From assembly GCA_963580455.1 (NCBI GenBank), contig OY756966.1, positions 24,307,001 through 24,371,000 on the forward strand: a stretch of 64,000 nucleotides of DNA, written 5' to 3'. The DNA comes from Euonymus europaeus. Its lineage: Eukaryota > Streptophyta > Magnoliopsida > Celastrales > Celastraceae. Below the pieces are notes generated by a model. The model was not told the origin of the DNA. It saw nothing but the letters and a program-made list of their open reading frames with translations, and did not search any database. Shown in pieces: positions 1 to 9,829 of the stretch. The translations under genes and the position numbers were made by a program. The stretch's first letter is position 1. Each line of letters starts with the position of its first letter.

Positions 1-847
1 GCTGTGAGGTGCTGTGAGATATAAAATTGTGGTGTTGTGAGGTGAGTTTGAACGCAGTTAGGCGTTTGGCGCCTCACTTTTAAAACTGCGGTGAGTTGAG
101 TTTTAATACTGTTTAGTTTTTTTTTTGTTGTAATTTGCAATTTTAACTTAAATATCAACTAAATTAACTTTAATTCATTACATATTTTAATAAGTACCTG
201 AAAATTAATAAAGCCCGTTGCGTTGAGAATGTGACGTGAACTTGGGCTCAAAAACGTGCTGCCAAACAAGCACAGTATGTTTAATCGACCTCTAACAAGT
301 GAGTATGCGATTGAACAATAATTACTATACATGTAAGGATTGATCATTTTAATAGGGAGTGAGTTCGAATTCAGCGTCCCCTATTTTTCTACTAAAAAAA
401 ATTGTATATTATCATAGAGTCAAAATGAAATGAAATTAATAAGTGTTAAGTTGTAATTGAAAAAATAAAACTAAACTTAGTATAAGTAAAGATGTGTTGG
501 GCAAAGGCATCATTATTTATTCTCACATATGTTGGGAACTTGGGATTGTAGAGAATGCACGTGCGTTACCGAAATCATCGACGTGAATTTGATTTCACAA
601 GATGCTGCCTGCGCACGTGCTTCTCTCAGTCAATGGTCAAAAGTTGTGATTGCAGTACACGAGTCCTTTAATTCTTAAAAAAGGACGAGTTTTTGAAAAA
701 GAAAAATAATCAGATGCAGCCAAAGATGAGAACGATGATTCGGATCCATTTTTTTGGGAAACTAGGCCCTTTTTCATCTTGACCATTCACTCTCCTACTT
801 TAAGTCTTTAACACAACAACAAAGCTCTATTTTTGCAGTATCAAAAA
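1..847. other. Intergenic DNA, no gene seen
   Basis: AT-rich sequence with only short chance reading frames. Nothing in it could be assigned to a gene or a known element. It ends in a short minisatellite. Confidence 0.5.
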
Positions 848-874
848 CGGGAGACGGGAGACGGGAGACGGGAG
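848..874. repeat. 7-bp minisatellite (cgggaga)n
   Basis: Just under four perfect head-to-tail copies of cgggaga. No function is suggested. Confidence 0.85.
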
Positions 875-999
875 GTTCGAATTCGAGATATACGTTAAAT
901 ACGATTCACATAAATATCATCTGAATAAATTCTTTGATATCTCTCTTTCTTAGTAACAATAGACTCAATGGAGGCATATACCTCTGATAACATCATAAA

Positions 1000-1501
1000 A
1001 GGTCCACCATTTGAAATGCGACACGTGGCAGATAATGTACCCGATATACGATTGTTCGATATAGTCCGACCTATATATACTGCTCGGTAGACTCCGAGCA
1101 GTGTCCCTAGTCTACTTTGAGAGGGAGACGATATCCTTATCTGACAAGGATTATGTCTCCTACTACCGCAAGGACTATGCAAAGGAAGTGGATTCCCAAT
1201 AGGAGAAAGACTCTCCTCATCCTTATAAAAAGGCCTCCTCACCAGGTAAAAACTAAACTTTTGATGAGTGACTTCACTCATAGCTTTAGAGCACCGACCT
1301 ACGTGTTCTCAAAGCTTGATTGTTTCTCATCTGACTTGAGCGTCGGAGCGCCAACGCCAGAGAACAACAATCTCTGGCTTGGCCCCTAATTTACATGTGC
1401 TTATCTCAGCAGGCTACATCGCGAGCCGAGGAAGTGGAATACCGAGAAGACCTAGTTCCGAACATACTGATACGTGACAGATCGGTTTTGCACGTCATCA
1501 G
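1000..1501 (+). mobile_element. Possible solo or partial LTR (Ty3/gypsy-like)
   Basis: The stretch has the layout of an LTR: a TATA-like box in ccttataaaaaggcc near 1220, a leader-like segment, then a phrase of the type 'gacttgagcgtcggagcg' (about 1334), which I recall from the R/U5 part of plant Ty3/gypsy (Tat-lineage) LTRs. A CA end could lie near 1501. No internal domain, primer-binding site or second LTR was found, and the left edge is uncertain. If real, it is a solo LTR or a truncated copy. Confidence 0.35.
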
Positions 1502-2339
1502 GTCCCATTATATGCAAATCCGACGGACAAAAACAAAACAACACAAACGATTTTTGTTATAAAAAAAAAAACGAAATCCTACTTGAGCGCAACCGGTGGC
1601 CCCAAGCTCCAACAATTACCCCATTCCCAACCCTACTTGTGTATATACATACACATATACACACTCGTCTTCATTTGCATGCATGGATTGGTTTCATTAT
1701 ATATCTCGTCCAAAAATCTTATCTATAAATCTCTCTTTTTTTATGAATCCTATCTATCGCTTATATTATTATAAATTTTCTCAACGTCATCTGACTTGAT
1801 TGTCTGAACTTTTATAGACAATACAATACTAATGTGAAACTTTACAATATACCTATTATAATTTTTGCGGGTCGTCAAAGACCTCATTTGAGCTAGGAAC
1901 AAAGCGAGATATTTTCTTAAAATAAATCCGCTCTGGGTGGCACGCATGAGTGATCCAGCTTAGAGGGCGTACAAATTCCCACCACACCCATATCAAATTA
2001 TCAATACTTACCGTTAAGTCGGGGGTTGCTTCAAATCTTACAGAGACAGTCCTCATCATCGGGGTTACTGTTTCCCGCGATTCTCGCTCGCTGGTCACGC
2101 ACTTCCTTTTATCTTTTCGGGTGCTAAAGAATTAACCACTTTTTTTTACTGCAAATTTGACTATTCCTTTGACCAGTAATAATTTCTAAAGATGATAAGT
2201 TAACTTTACTATAATAAATATAAATATATATACTCCACTAACGGCTTGTTCGAGACACTGGCAACTGCATATAATCATGATTTTGGAAATATAAGACCTG
2301 AAATTAAATCTGCATGTAATTATATCGAACGATTTGTAA
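1502..2339. other. Intergenic DNA, no gene seen
   Basis: AT-rich sequence with a few short antisense-overlapping frames and no recognisable protein or element. Confidence 0.45.
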
Positions 2340-3062
2340 CACGCGAGAAGTGAGGGATCCTCGGGGTCTGTTGTAGTTTTTCTAATAGCGGGTTTTGCTG
2401 TAAATCGATTTTGATGCAGTAAAGTTTTTTCTTTTATTTTTTGAAAATTATAGGTGTGTTCGATCGAAATTACGAATTCACCGATATATTATTTATTTAT
2501 TTATGAAATAAAATAAAATCAAATGAATATTGAAAACTGTGATAAAATATTTTGAATTTTTATTTAACGGCTCATAATTTCGTGTTTTTTACGATCCATT
2601 TAACTTTTGTATGACACAAACAATATGCTTTTGGTCTTGTAATTTCAATCAAAATACATTCGTAACTTTTTAAAAATAAAATAAAATATTTTATAAATTG
2701 ATTTATAGCGGGTAGAAAAACTACAGAATACCCCAATGTTTCGAAGTGAGAACTATCATTTTGCGATTTAAAATATACGGAATCCCACGGTCTCCTGTAA
2801 AATTTTTACGATATTTAAGTATTATATAATTTTTATTTTTTTCCTTCAAGATTATGTTTCAATCGAGATTACAAGTTAAACAATATATATTTTTTATACT
2901 AAAAATATTTAATTCATTTCAAAAAAGACTTTGAATATTTTACTCATATATCAACGGTCCAGAATTTTCATATATTTTTCATGTCCAATTTAACTTTTGT
3001 TTGTGATAAAAAATATTTATGATTAGTTTAGTAATCTCGATCAAAATATAATAATTTTTTTT
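2340..3062. repeat. Two diverged tandem copies of a ~350-bp unit
   Basis: Unit 1 (about 2340-2705) and unit 2 (about 2742-3062) share ordered landmarks: 'gaagtgag' at the start, an 'atcgaaattac'/'atcgagattac' block, 'aacggctca'/'aacggtcca', 'ccatttaacttttgt'/'ccaatttaacttttgt', and 'aatttcaatcaaaata'/'aatctcgatcaaaata'. Unit 1 is also bordered by imperfect inverted ends near 2363 and 2734, in which ggggt and tgtagtttttcta recur on opposite strands. An old MITE-like repeat duplicated in tandem is the simplest reading. Confidence 0.55.
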
Positions 3063-3098
3063 TTGAAAACCAAAAATTATATATAGAGTACTTAAATG

Positions 3099-3635
3099 TA
3101 GGGGTGGAAATATGGGTTTTCGGTTTTGTTTGAGACTGAAACCGAAAACCAAAAATACCTTAATATGTTAAACCAAACCAAACCAAACCAAACCACATAA
3201 GAATTAAAATCGAACCAAACCGAAGAGAAATAAACAGTTTGATTTTTTCGGTTTAAACCGAATTTATTGAATTTATGTTGTATTTCACCCATTTGTCTTA
3301 CTTTTATTGTTTAACTTTTACTTGAGTGAATAATGAATTTACTAAATGATAAATAGTTAAATACTGATAGACTAATACTATTAGTAATACTGTAATTTTA
3401 TAAGTGTAAAGTCTATAATAGACATATATATTTTTTATTTAAAACATATAAATAAAGTTTAATTTTTGGTTTAAAACCGAAATTATTTTAAATAAATCAA
3501 AAACGAACCGAAAATCGAAATAATCAAAACCATAAAACCGAAACCGAACCATAAATCGATAAACTAAACCGAACTTAATTTTACGATTTGGTTTACCGTT
3601 TGAATTTCAATTCGGTTCGATTTCTTCCACTCCTA
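3099..3635. mobile_element. hAT-type MITE with near-perfect 8-bp target duplication
   Basis: The element begins TAGGGGTGGAAA and ends with the imperfect inverted sequence TTCCACTCCTA. It is flanked by cttaaatg (3091-3098) and attaaatg (3636-3643), an 8-bp target duplication with one mismatch, the length hAT transposases make. The interior is full of aaaccgaacc and ggtttggtt motifs on both strands, a pattern common in short plant elements starting TAGGGGTG. There is no transposase, so it is non-autonomous. Confidence 0.65.
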
Positions 3636-3643
3636 ATTAAATG

Positions 3644-4607
3644 GATTCACAACAGATCAGACTCCAATCACCTAAAATATACTAATATAGTCCTGTATGA
3701 ACTACGAAGTCAAAAGATATTAAATTGAAAGTTTTCAGGGATTTTAATTAGACTCATCAACAGTCATTAGAGATAATAAATGCAAGTTCTAAATAATTCC
3801 AAACTATTTAAAACACACTCGTGCATTTACATATGCAAATCTTAAACTCTGCAACTAAACCAGGATCCAAAGTCAATCTAGCTCATCTGGCTAAGATCCA
3901 GCTGTCCCAATCATAATAATTATAATAATTTTACGAACTTCCACAATTTATTAAAAATACGGATCCAGAGAGTCCGACCCGTTAACAGCCAGTAGTAGCT
4001 ACTACGAAGGCTGCATGTCGGACAGGTGTAGGCTGTAGACGTTCCCCGGGCCCCGATCCCTCAAAAACCAAAAAAGGTAAAAAGATGTAAACGCCAAGGA
4101 CATTTATGTAAAAAAATCCAACCCTAACAAACAAATTCTTCCATTTTGCCAGTCCGGATCTTTGGCTACGTTGTTTCAGACATAATTTTCTATCAAGCGG
4201 AGCTAAAATGTCTCTCATGCCTATTTTTGATTAATAAACAAATTAATAAGTTAAAAATAATAATTTCGCCTCTCTCTGTCCCTCTGGTTTTACGCCGGTT
4301 GGCAGCATAAACCGCTGAAGCTCTCCCATTATAACCCTACACCTCTTCCTTCTTCACGTTCTCTCACTCTCTTTCTTTCTAAGCAAAGCTAATAGCTAGT
4401 GTGTCTATATATATTCTCTGTTTTTTACCGAACCAGTCCTCTTTGAAGCTGGTTCTTCGCAGAAATGCATTGATTTGATATTCAAGCCCTTGCAGCAAAG
4501 TGTTAGCTAGCTAGTATGTCCAGCGAGCTTCGTGATTATCGAATCGTTTGTGCTTAATCTGAAATTAATGGGGCAGTTTTGAGCAACGGTTAAAGGGTCA
4601 AAGAAAT
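3644..4607. other. Intergenic DNA and probable promoter/leader of the AP2 gene
   Basis: No coding sequence. The last ~250 bases before the coding start become CT-rich (ctctcactctctttctttct near 4360), typical of a plant leader. TATA-like tracts occur near 4327 (attataac) and 4406 (tatatata). I could not decide which marks the transcription start. Confidence 0.4.
4516..4557 (+). promoter_or_regulatory. Small upstream ORF (13 codons) in the AP2 gene leader
   Basis: ATG at 4516 opens a 13-codon frame ending in TAA at 4555-4557, ahead of the main start at 4773. If the mRNA starts near 4360 as the CT-rich tract suggests, this uORF lies in the leader and could reduce translation. No transcript evidence is available. 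Confidence 0.35.
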
Positions 4608-4722
4608 GTGAGTTCAGTTCATGGGTTTGTTTTTTTTGTTTTGTTTGTTTCCTGAGAAAGAAAATTTTGAATATATTTATTGTTCTCGAGTTAAGTTGGG
4701 ATTTTGGTTCTTCTGTGTTCAG
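4608..4722 (+). other. Predicted 5' UTR intron of the AP2 gene
   Basis: A strong donor (gtgagt at 4608) pairs with an acceptor after a T-rich tract (ttcttctgtgttcag, ending 4722). Splicing here would remove the ATG at 4621, whose frame runs into and overlaps the main coding start. This would explain how the main ATG at 4773 is reached. It is a prediction from splice signals only. Confidence 0.4.
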
Positions 4723-4772
4723 ATTACGATTATTGTTATTCTTAAAGAAGGAAGAAAGGGAGGAAGTAAATC

Positions 4773-6452
4773 ATGGCTCGGGATACTGGTAATAACTGGC
4801 TCTCGTTTTCACTTTCTTCAATGGATCAAATGTTGAGGGCATCACCTGAATCTCAGTTCGTGTCTTACGAGAACCCCGCCTACTCCACTATTTCTCCTCA
4901 CTACTTGATGATCGATAACTTCTATGCAAATGGTAAACCTTACCCCTCTTTTCTTTTTGGGTTTTCTTTTGGTACTGTAGTAGAGTAGCCCAGGTTCTGT
5001 AATTGATTGGTTTCTGAGAAAGAAAAAAAAGATCAGAATGTTCAGTGAATCCAATAACCCAAAAAGTGAGAAGATTCCATTTCATTAAGCTCGTGATTTT
5101 GTTAGCGATCATCCTCGCTGAATAGCATCTGCCTTTGGTTATGTCTAATTTAATTACACCCGACTTAAAAACCAAAATTCATTTCCTTTTTTTCTGGTTT
5201 CCTGGATTATACTGGTTTCGATTTTGGTTTCTTCTTGGACAAATTAAAGAAGACCCATTTCAGCTTGATTATTTGCATTTGCATGGTGTTTAGAAAAATG
5301 GGAAATCATCTCCAAGTCTTAACTGGATAAAACTCCTGATTTTCTTCCTGGTTTGGGCATTTTCTCCTAAACCCAAACAGACTGGTCTTTAGTATCTGAT
5401 TTTATTGATCAACGTTTGTTTTGTTAGGGTGGCAAAACCCGAAATCGCAAGCATACTTCACTGGTGAGGAAGACAAGTTACCATCAACTATGGCAAATTC
5501 ATCCATTCTCACAACTCTAGTTGATGTACAAGCTCAACATAACCAAGCAGTACCTAAACTGGAGGATTTTCTGGGGGACTCGTCATCTACCCAGGACTCG
5601 TCGTTGACTCACATTTACGATCAAGGCTCGGCCTACTTCAACGGCCAGCAAGATCTGAAAGCATTTAGTGGGTTTCCTGCGTTTTCAACAAACTCGGGCT
5701 CGGAAGTCGATGACTCGGCTTCAATCGCCCGAACTCAGCTCGCTTGCACCGAGTTTACGGGCCACTCGATTGATTCGACACGGAACGAGTTGGTTTTCTC
5801 TAATTGTGCATCCGGTGCTTTGTCACTTGCTGTTAACAACGACGAGAAGGCTCTAGTCTCTGTTGATTCTGATTCCAACAAGAAGATCGCTGACACCTTC
5901 GGTCAGCGAACTTCGATTTACCGAGGAGTCACCCGGTACTAGTTTAATCTCCATTTTTTGTTACCTCTTTTCATATAGAACAAATTGTAGTAATTATTGG
6001 GTTATCATGGATTTTCTTCTTAAATGTATGTATATAACTTATATTAATTTCATACATCCAACTGGCTCGCTGAGTCTTATTTCTGTTGATGTGAATGCAG
6101 GCACAGGTGGACTGGTAGATATGAAGCGCATCTGTGGGATAATAGCTGTAGACGGGAGGGTCAGGCTAGAAAGGGGCGTCAAGGTTTCTCTCTCTCTCTG
6201 TACAGTTTTGGAATGTGTATAATTGTGGGAACAGTATAGTTAATTGTTTACATGTTTCACAAACAAAATGCCATGAAAGTTTCTTGCATGCATTTATGTT
6301 CATTGACATGGGTTCTGAGCATTTTCTGTGTAAATACTAGTATTTTGTGATGATTGATAGAATGATGTGTGTGTAGGTACTTTCTCTTTTCTTTCTTTCA
6401 TTCAATTTCTGTGATTGATTTGATCATCGATGCCGCCATTCTGTCCAATTTG

Positions 6453-6507
<55 letters not shown>

Positions 6508-8430
6508 CAGGACCCATTCTTTCTCTCTGATATCTTCTGCATTGGTTTTTTTACTTTTGCTTTGCAGTCACCTGCAGGCTGCAGGAAGTCTAGTTTTGAC
6601 CACAGCACCAACCGAGCCCCATTAATTTATTTTTTTCTTCAATACTCGCGCAAACCAAAATCTCCTCCCTCTATTATTGCTGCGAAGCTGCTGCCAGGAC
6701 TTATTTTCAATTCTGCAAATTGTGGGCTAAAATGCATTCACATATTTTATCTTTGGCAAGCATGGGGAGATAGATTAATAATGTTTAAATATGTACATGC
6801 TTTTCGTATTTTAAATATAATGAGATGTTCACATTGACAAGATTTGACATCTAAGTACGAGTTGGTAAGATATATCTAGGTCAAAGATTCTTGGCATGTC
6901 AATATTGAATAATGTTAAATTACATGTCACGTGCTTGTCACATGGGTATTGCTTCTTCTTGTTTTTTAATCAAGAGAACAATAATAGCAAGTTGTAAATG
7001 TTTGACTGGTCTCTTATTAAATAATCAAGAATGTATCTTTAGTTAATCTAACTCTGATTTCTTTTTGCATGTAATGTGTGCTTGTGGGGATCTGGCTGTC
7101 GCATTTGTCTGAAACAGTGTACTTGGGTAAGATTTCTCTCTTTTGTCCCTGTTTTGAAAATTTAAATTTTGAAATTCAAGTGAAAAAGTAATAAACTTAA
7201 CTTTATAGGTGGATATGACAAGGAAGATAAGGCAGCTAGGGCTTATGATTTGGCAGCTCTAAAATACTGGGGTCCTACTGCTACCACCAACTTCACTGTA
7301 AGATTTGCTAAAACTTATAATCTTTTATTTTCTAATCTAAATTTGTTAATTCCATCGTTTCTGCGTGAGAACGTAGCCTAGAAGAACGTGACATGAACTG
7401 AGTTTACGATATTGTTATGTTTTAGGTTTCAAATTACACCAAAGAAGTGGAGGAAATGAAACATTTGACAAAGCAAGAATTTATTGCTTCACTGAGACGG
7501 TATGTCTCCTGATATCTGAACTGCTCTCGAGTTTCCTTTGGGTCATTATCTTTCACTTAATTGATTTGATTACTTAACCTCCACCCCCCCTCCTAATTTT
7601 GTAGGAAGAGTAGTGGATTTTCTAGGGGAGCTTCCATTTACAGGGGTGTGACAAGGTTTGAATAGTTTGCTTCGATTGATTTTCTTTTGTTTAATTATAG
7701 TTGTGTATACTGAAGGATCGATGTTTGAATTACTTATGTCACTTCAATCATTAGGCATCATCAACAAGGCCGTTGGCAAGCGAGGATTGGGCGTGTTGCT
7801 GGGAACAAAGATTTATATCTTGGGACATTTGGTGAAAATTTTATCCTGCATTATGATGTCGATTTTTCATTTGAATTATAGAATGCAATTCGTCAACTTA
7901 TATGCTTCGTGACTGCAGCACTGCTTGAGCTTTGGATATTATTTTCTTCTAGTAATTACCTTGTTTATATGATGACAGCCACTGAGGAGGAAGCAGCGGA
8001 GGCATACGATATAGCAGCCATAAAGTTTAGAGGTCTGAATGCCGTGACAAATTTCGAGATGAGTCGATATGATGTTGAAGCCATTATGAAGAGTGCGCTT
8101 CCAATTGGGGGGGCGGCTAAGCGCCTGAGGCTCTCACTTGACGCAGAGCAGAAGCAATTACCTAGCCATGACCAGGAACAACCCCAGTGCAGCAGTAGCA
8201 GCAACATCAATTTTGGCACGATTCAACCGGTTTCAGCTATCCCTTGCGGAATTCCTTACGATCATGCCGCGGCCACCACTCTTTATCACCACAACCTTTT
8301 TCACCAATTTCAGACTCCTAACAATTTTGGCAATGCCGACTTGGCTTTCTCCACCTCATCCACAGCCGATCCATTGGCAGTTCTGCCACAACCAGCCGAG
8401 TTTTTCATTTGGCCTCACCAATCATATTGA
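4773..8430 (+). CDS. AIL6/7: AINTEGUMENTA-like AP2 transcription factor (AIL6/PLT3-AIL7/PLT7 type)
   Basis: Predicted exons: 4773-4932, 5428-5935, 6101-6183, 7118-7126, 7209-7297, 7426-7499, 7605-7655, 7755-7831 and 7979-8430. They join in frame to 500 codons plus a stop. The product has two AP2 DNA-binding repeats (about residues 216-282 and 317-376; both open with SIYRGVTR) joined by the linker containing [21 protein letters not shown]-terminal motifs [21 protein letters not shown] and [14 protein letters not shown], and the C-terminal PAEFF-WP-QSY, are those of the Arabidopsis AIL6/PLT3 and AIL7/PLT7 pair. The length is close to AIL7 (about 500) and shorter than AIL6 (about 580). This family acts in the nucleus in organ initiation, meristem activity and phyllotaxis. 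Exon 4 is only 9 nt. The region C-terminal of the AP2 repeats is rich in Gln, His and Asn, as in the family. Neighbouring genes look unrelated. Confidence 0.93.
6457..6503 (+). repeat. (CT)n microsatellite in an AP2-gene intron
   Basis: A pure CT dinucleotide run of about 47 bases inside the third coding intron (6184-7117). It creates long spurious reading frames on both strands and is likely polymorphic in length. Confidence 0.95.
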
Positions 8431-9065
8431 AGTGGGGAAGCGGCCAAAACTAAATGGTTAGTTGCAGGATCAGCTAACGGAGTAGCTAACTGTCCTGTTT
8501 TGATGACACCCATATCTGACCTCATCCCACCCTAATCAAACCTCCTAAAGCCTTGGCAGTATCTAGGATCGGAGGGCAGGAGGTTTTTGTTTTGTTTTGT
8601 TTTGTAAGGTGGAGCGCCTGCCTAGCTAGCTAGTTACAGTAGGATTTGAACCTTGGTTTTGTAAGTAACTTGGAAGTAAAAAATGGTCGGATGAGAAATC
8701 ATGTGATCATAAATGGCTCCTGGCGGAAAGTTTTTAAAGTTCTCATTGTGTATCTTACATTGTGTTTTTTTGGGTCTCTCTTCGTATTCTTGTTTGTTCC
8801 TCTTGGAAACTGTTGATCATATATCTGTATACTGGTGCACCAAAAGAAAATTAAAATTTTCATTTTTTTAATAAATGAGTAGTATTTAGTATGATGAATT
8901 TAACAATATATTTTTTGTTTGAACTAAAAACATATGATTTAAGATTGCAATGAATTTATTTTTTGATTGGAATTAAAATTAAACTCATCGTACAAATACA
9001 TGTTCGGAAAATACATGATAATTTTAGCTTATGAAATATAAATTTTACAATATTCCAATTACATT
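8431..9065. other. 3' UTR of the AP2 gene and following spacer
   Basis: The first ~400 bases after the stop are probably 3' UTR, and an aataaa-like signal occurs near 8870. The rest is AT-rich with no gene. Confidence 0.4.
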
Positions 9066-9137
9066 TAGGATTCTACTAGTGTGAAGTCTCATCAAAGGAT
9101 CTAGGATTCTACTAGCGTCAAGTCTCATCAAAGGATT
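9066..9137. repeat. 36-bp direct tandem duplication
   Basis: Two adjacent 36-bp units beginning taggattctactag and ending tcatcaaaggat differ at only three positions. This is a recent local duplication with no evident function. Confidence 0.85.
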
Positions 9138-9265
9138 GACGCCGTACCATCCATTCAATACGCATTCAATACACGACATGTAGAAGTTGACGAAAATAAA
9201 ATGATTTTCTATTTTATTTTAAAATTTCATCATTAAAAAAAAGCCTAAAATGGATATAAAGATTA

Positions 9266-9493
9266 AGGGTCCATTTGTATCAGAATATGTTGATAGAGTA
9301 TAAGCTCTCGTAAAACGTAAAAGCTGAGAGTGTCTGAGAGTGTCTGAGAGTATGGAGACAGAGTATAAACTAGCTTATACTGATCAGAGTATTTTCATAG
9401 AATATAAACTCTCGTAAAACGTAAAAGCTGAGAGTGTCTGGAGTATGGGTGACAGAATATACGCTAGAGTATAAGCTGATCCAAACGGACCCT
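9266..9493. mobile_element. 228-bp MITE with TA target duplication and internal repeat
   Basis: The ends are inverted copies of AGGGTCCRTTTG, and TA sits directly outside each end (9264-9265 and 9494-9495). Inside, a ~45-bp module containing ctcgtaaaacgtaaaagctg occurs twice (about 9303 and 9409), and stretches around tataagct/agcttata recur in inverted orientation, so it could fold into a long hairpin. The TA duplication fits a Tc1/mariner-type MITE. A 3-bp duplication (PIF/Harbinger type) fits less well because the flanks TAA and TTA are inverted, not direct. Confidence 0.6.
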
Positions 9494-9829
9494 TAGCTTA
9501 TTCCACGTAGTACTCTGATTCTTTGCGATCAGTGTATTGGGTTTAAGAACTAGATCACATCCATTGCAACTGACTTCAAAGTTAAGATTTTTTTTTTGCA
9601 TTCAAGTAGAGATTGAGGATACAATAGCATACTTAACTGCTGGTGCTCTTACGAGCAAATAAATAGCAAGCAGCAGCTAAAAACCGCTGGAAGTGAAGCC
9701 AGGATTTGTAGTTCAAGAATACCCTGTTTTTGTCAGGGCATTACTAGTACTTCTTGACCAAAAAACATAAGAACCGCAGCCGCATCAGCAGGAGCGCTGA
9801 TATACAGAGATGGTATATACAACCGATGT
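9494..9829. other. Spacer and probable 3' UTR of the kinase gene
   Basis: No coding potential. The part next to 9830 is probably the 3' UTR of the minus-strand kinase gene. Confidence 0.4.

Noticed and set aside
895..1389. Overlapping ORFs on both strands near 1.1 kb as host genes
   Set aside because: No protein family is recognisable, and the region looks more like an LTR remnant.
6402..6837. ORFs of Ser-Leu or Arg-Glu repeats over the CT microsatellite
   Set aside because: Any frame of a CT/GA run is open. It lies in an intron of the AP2 gene.
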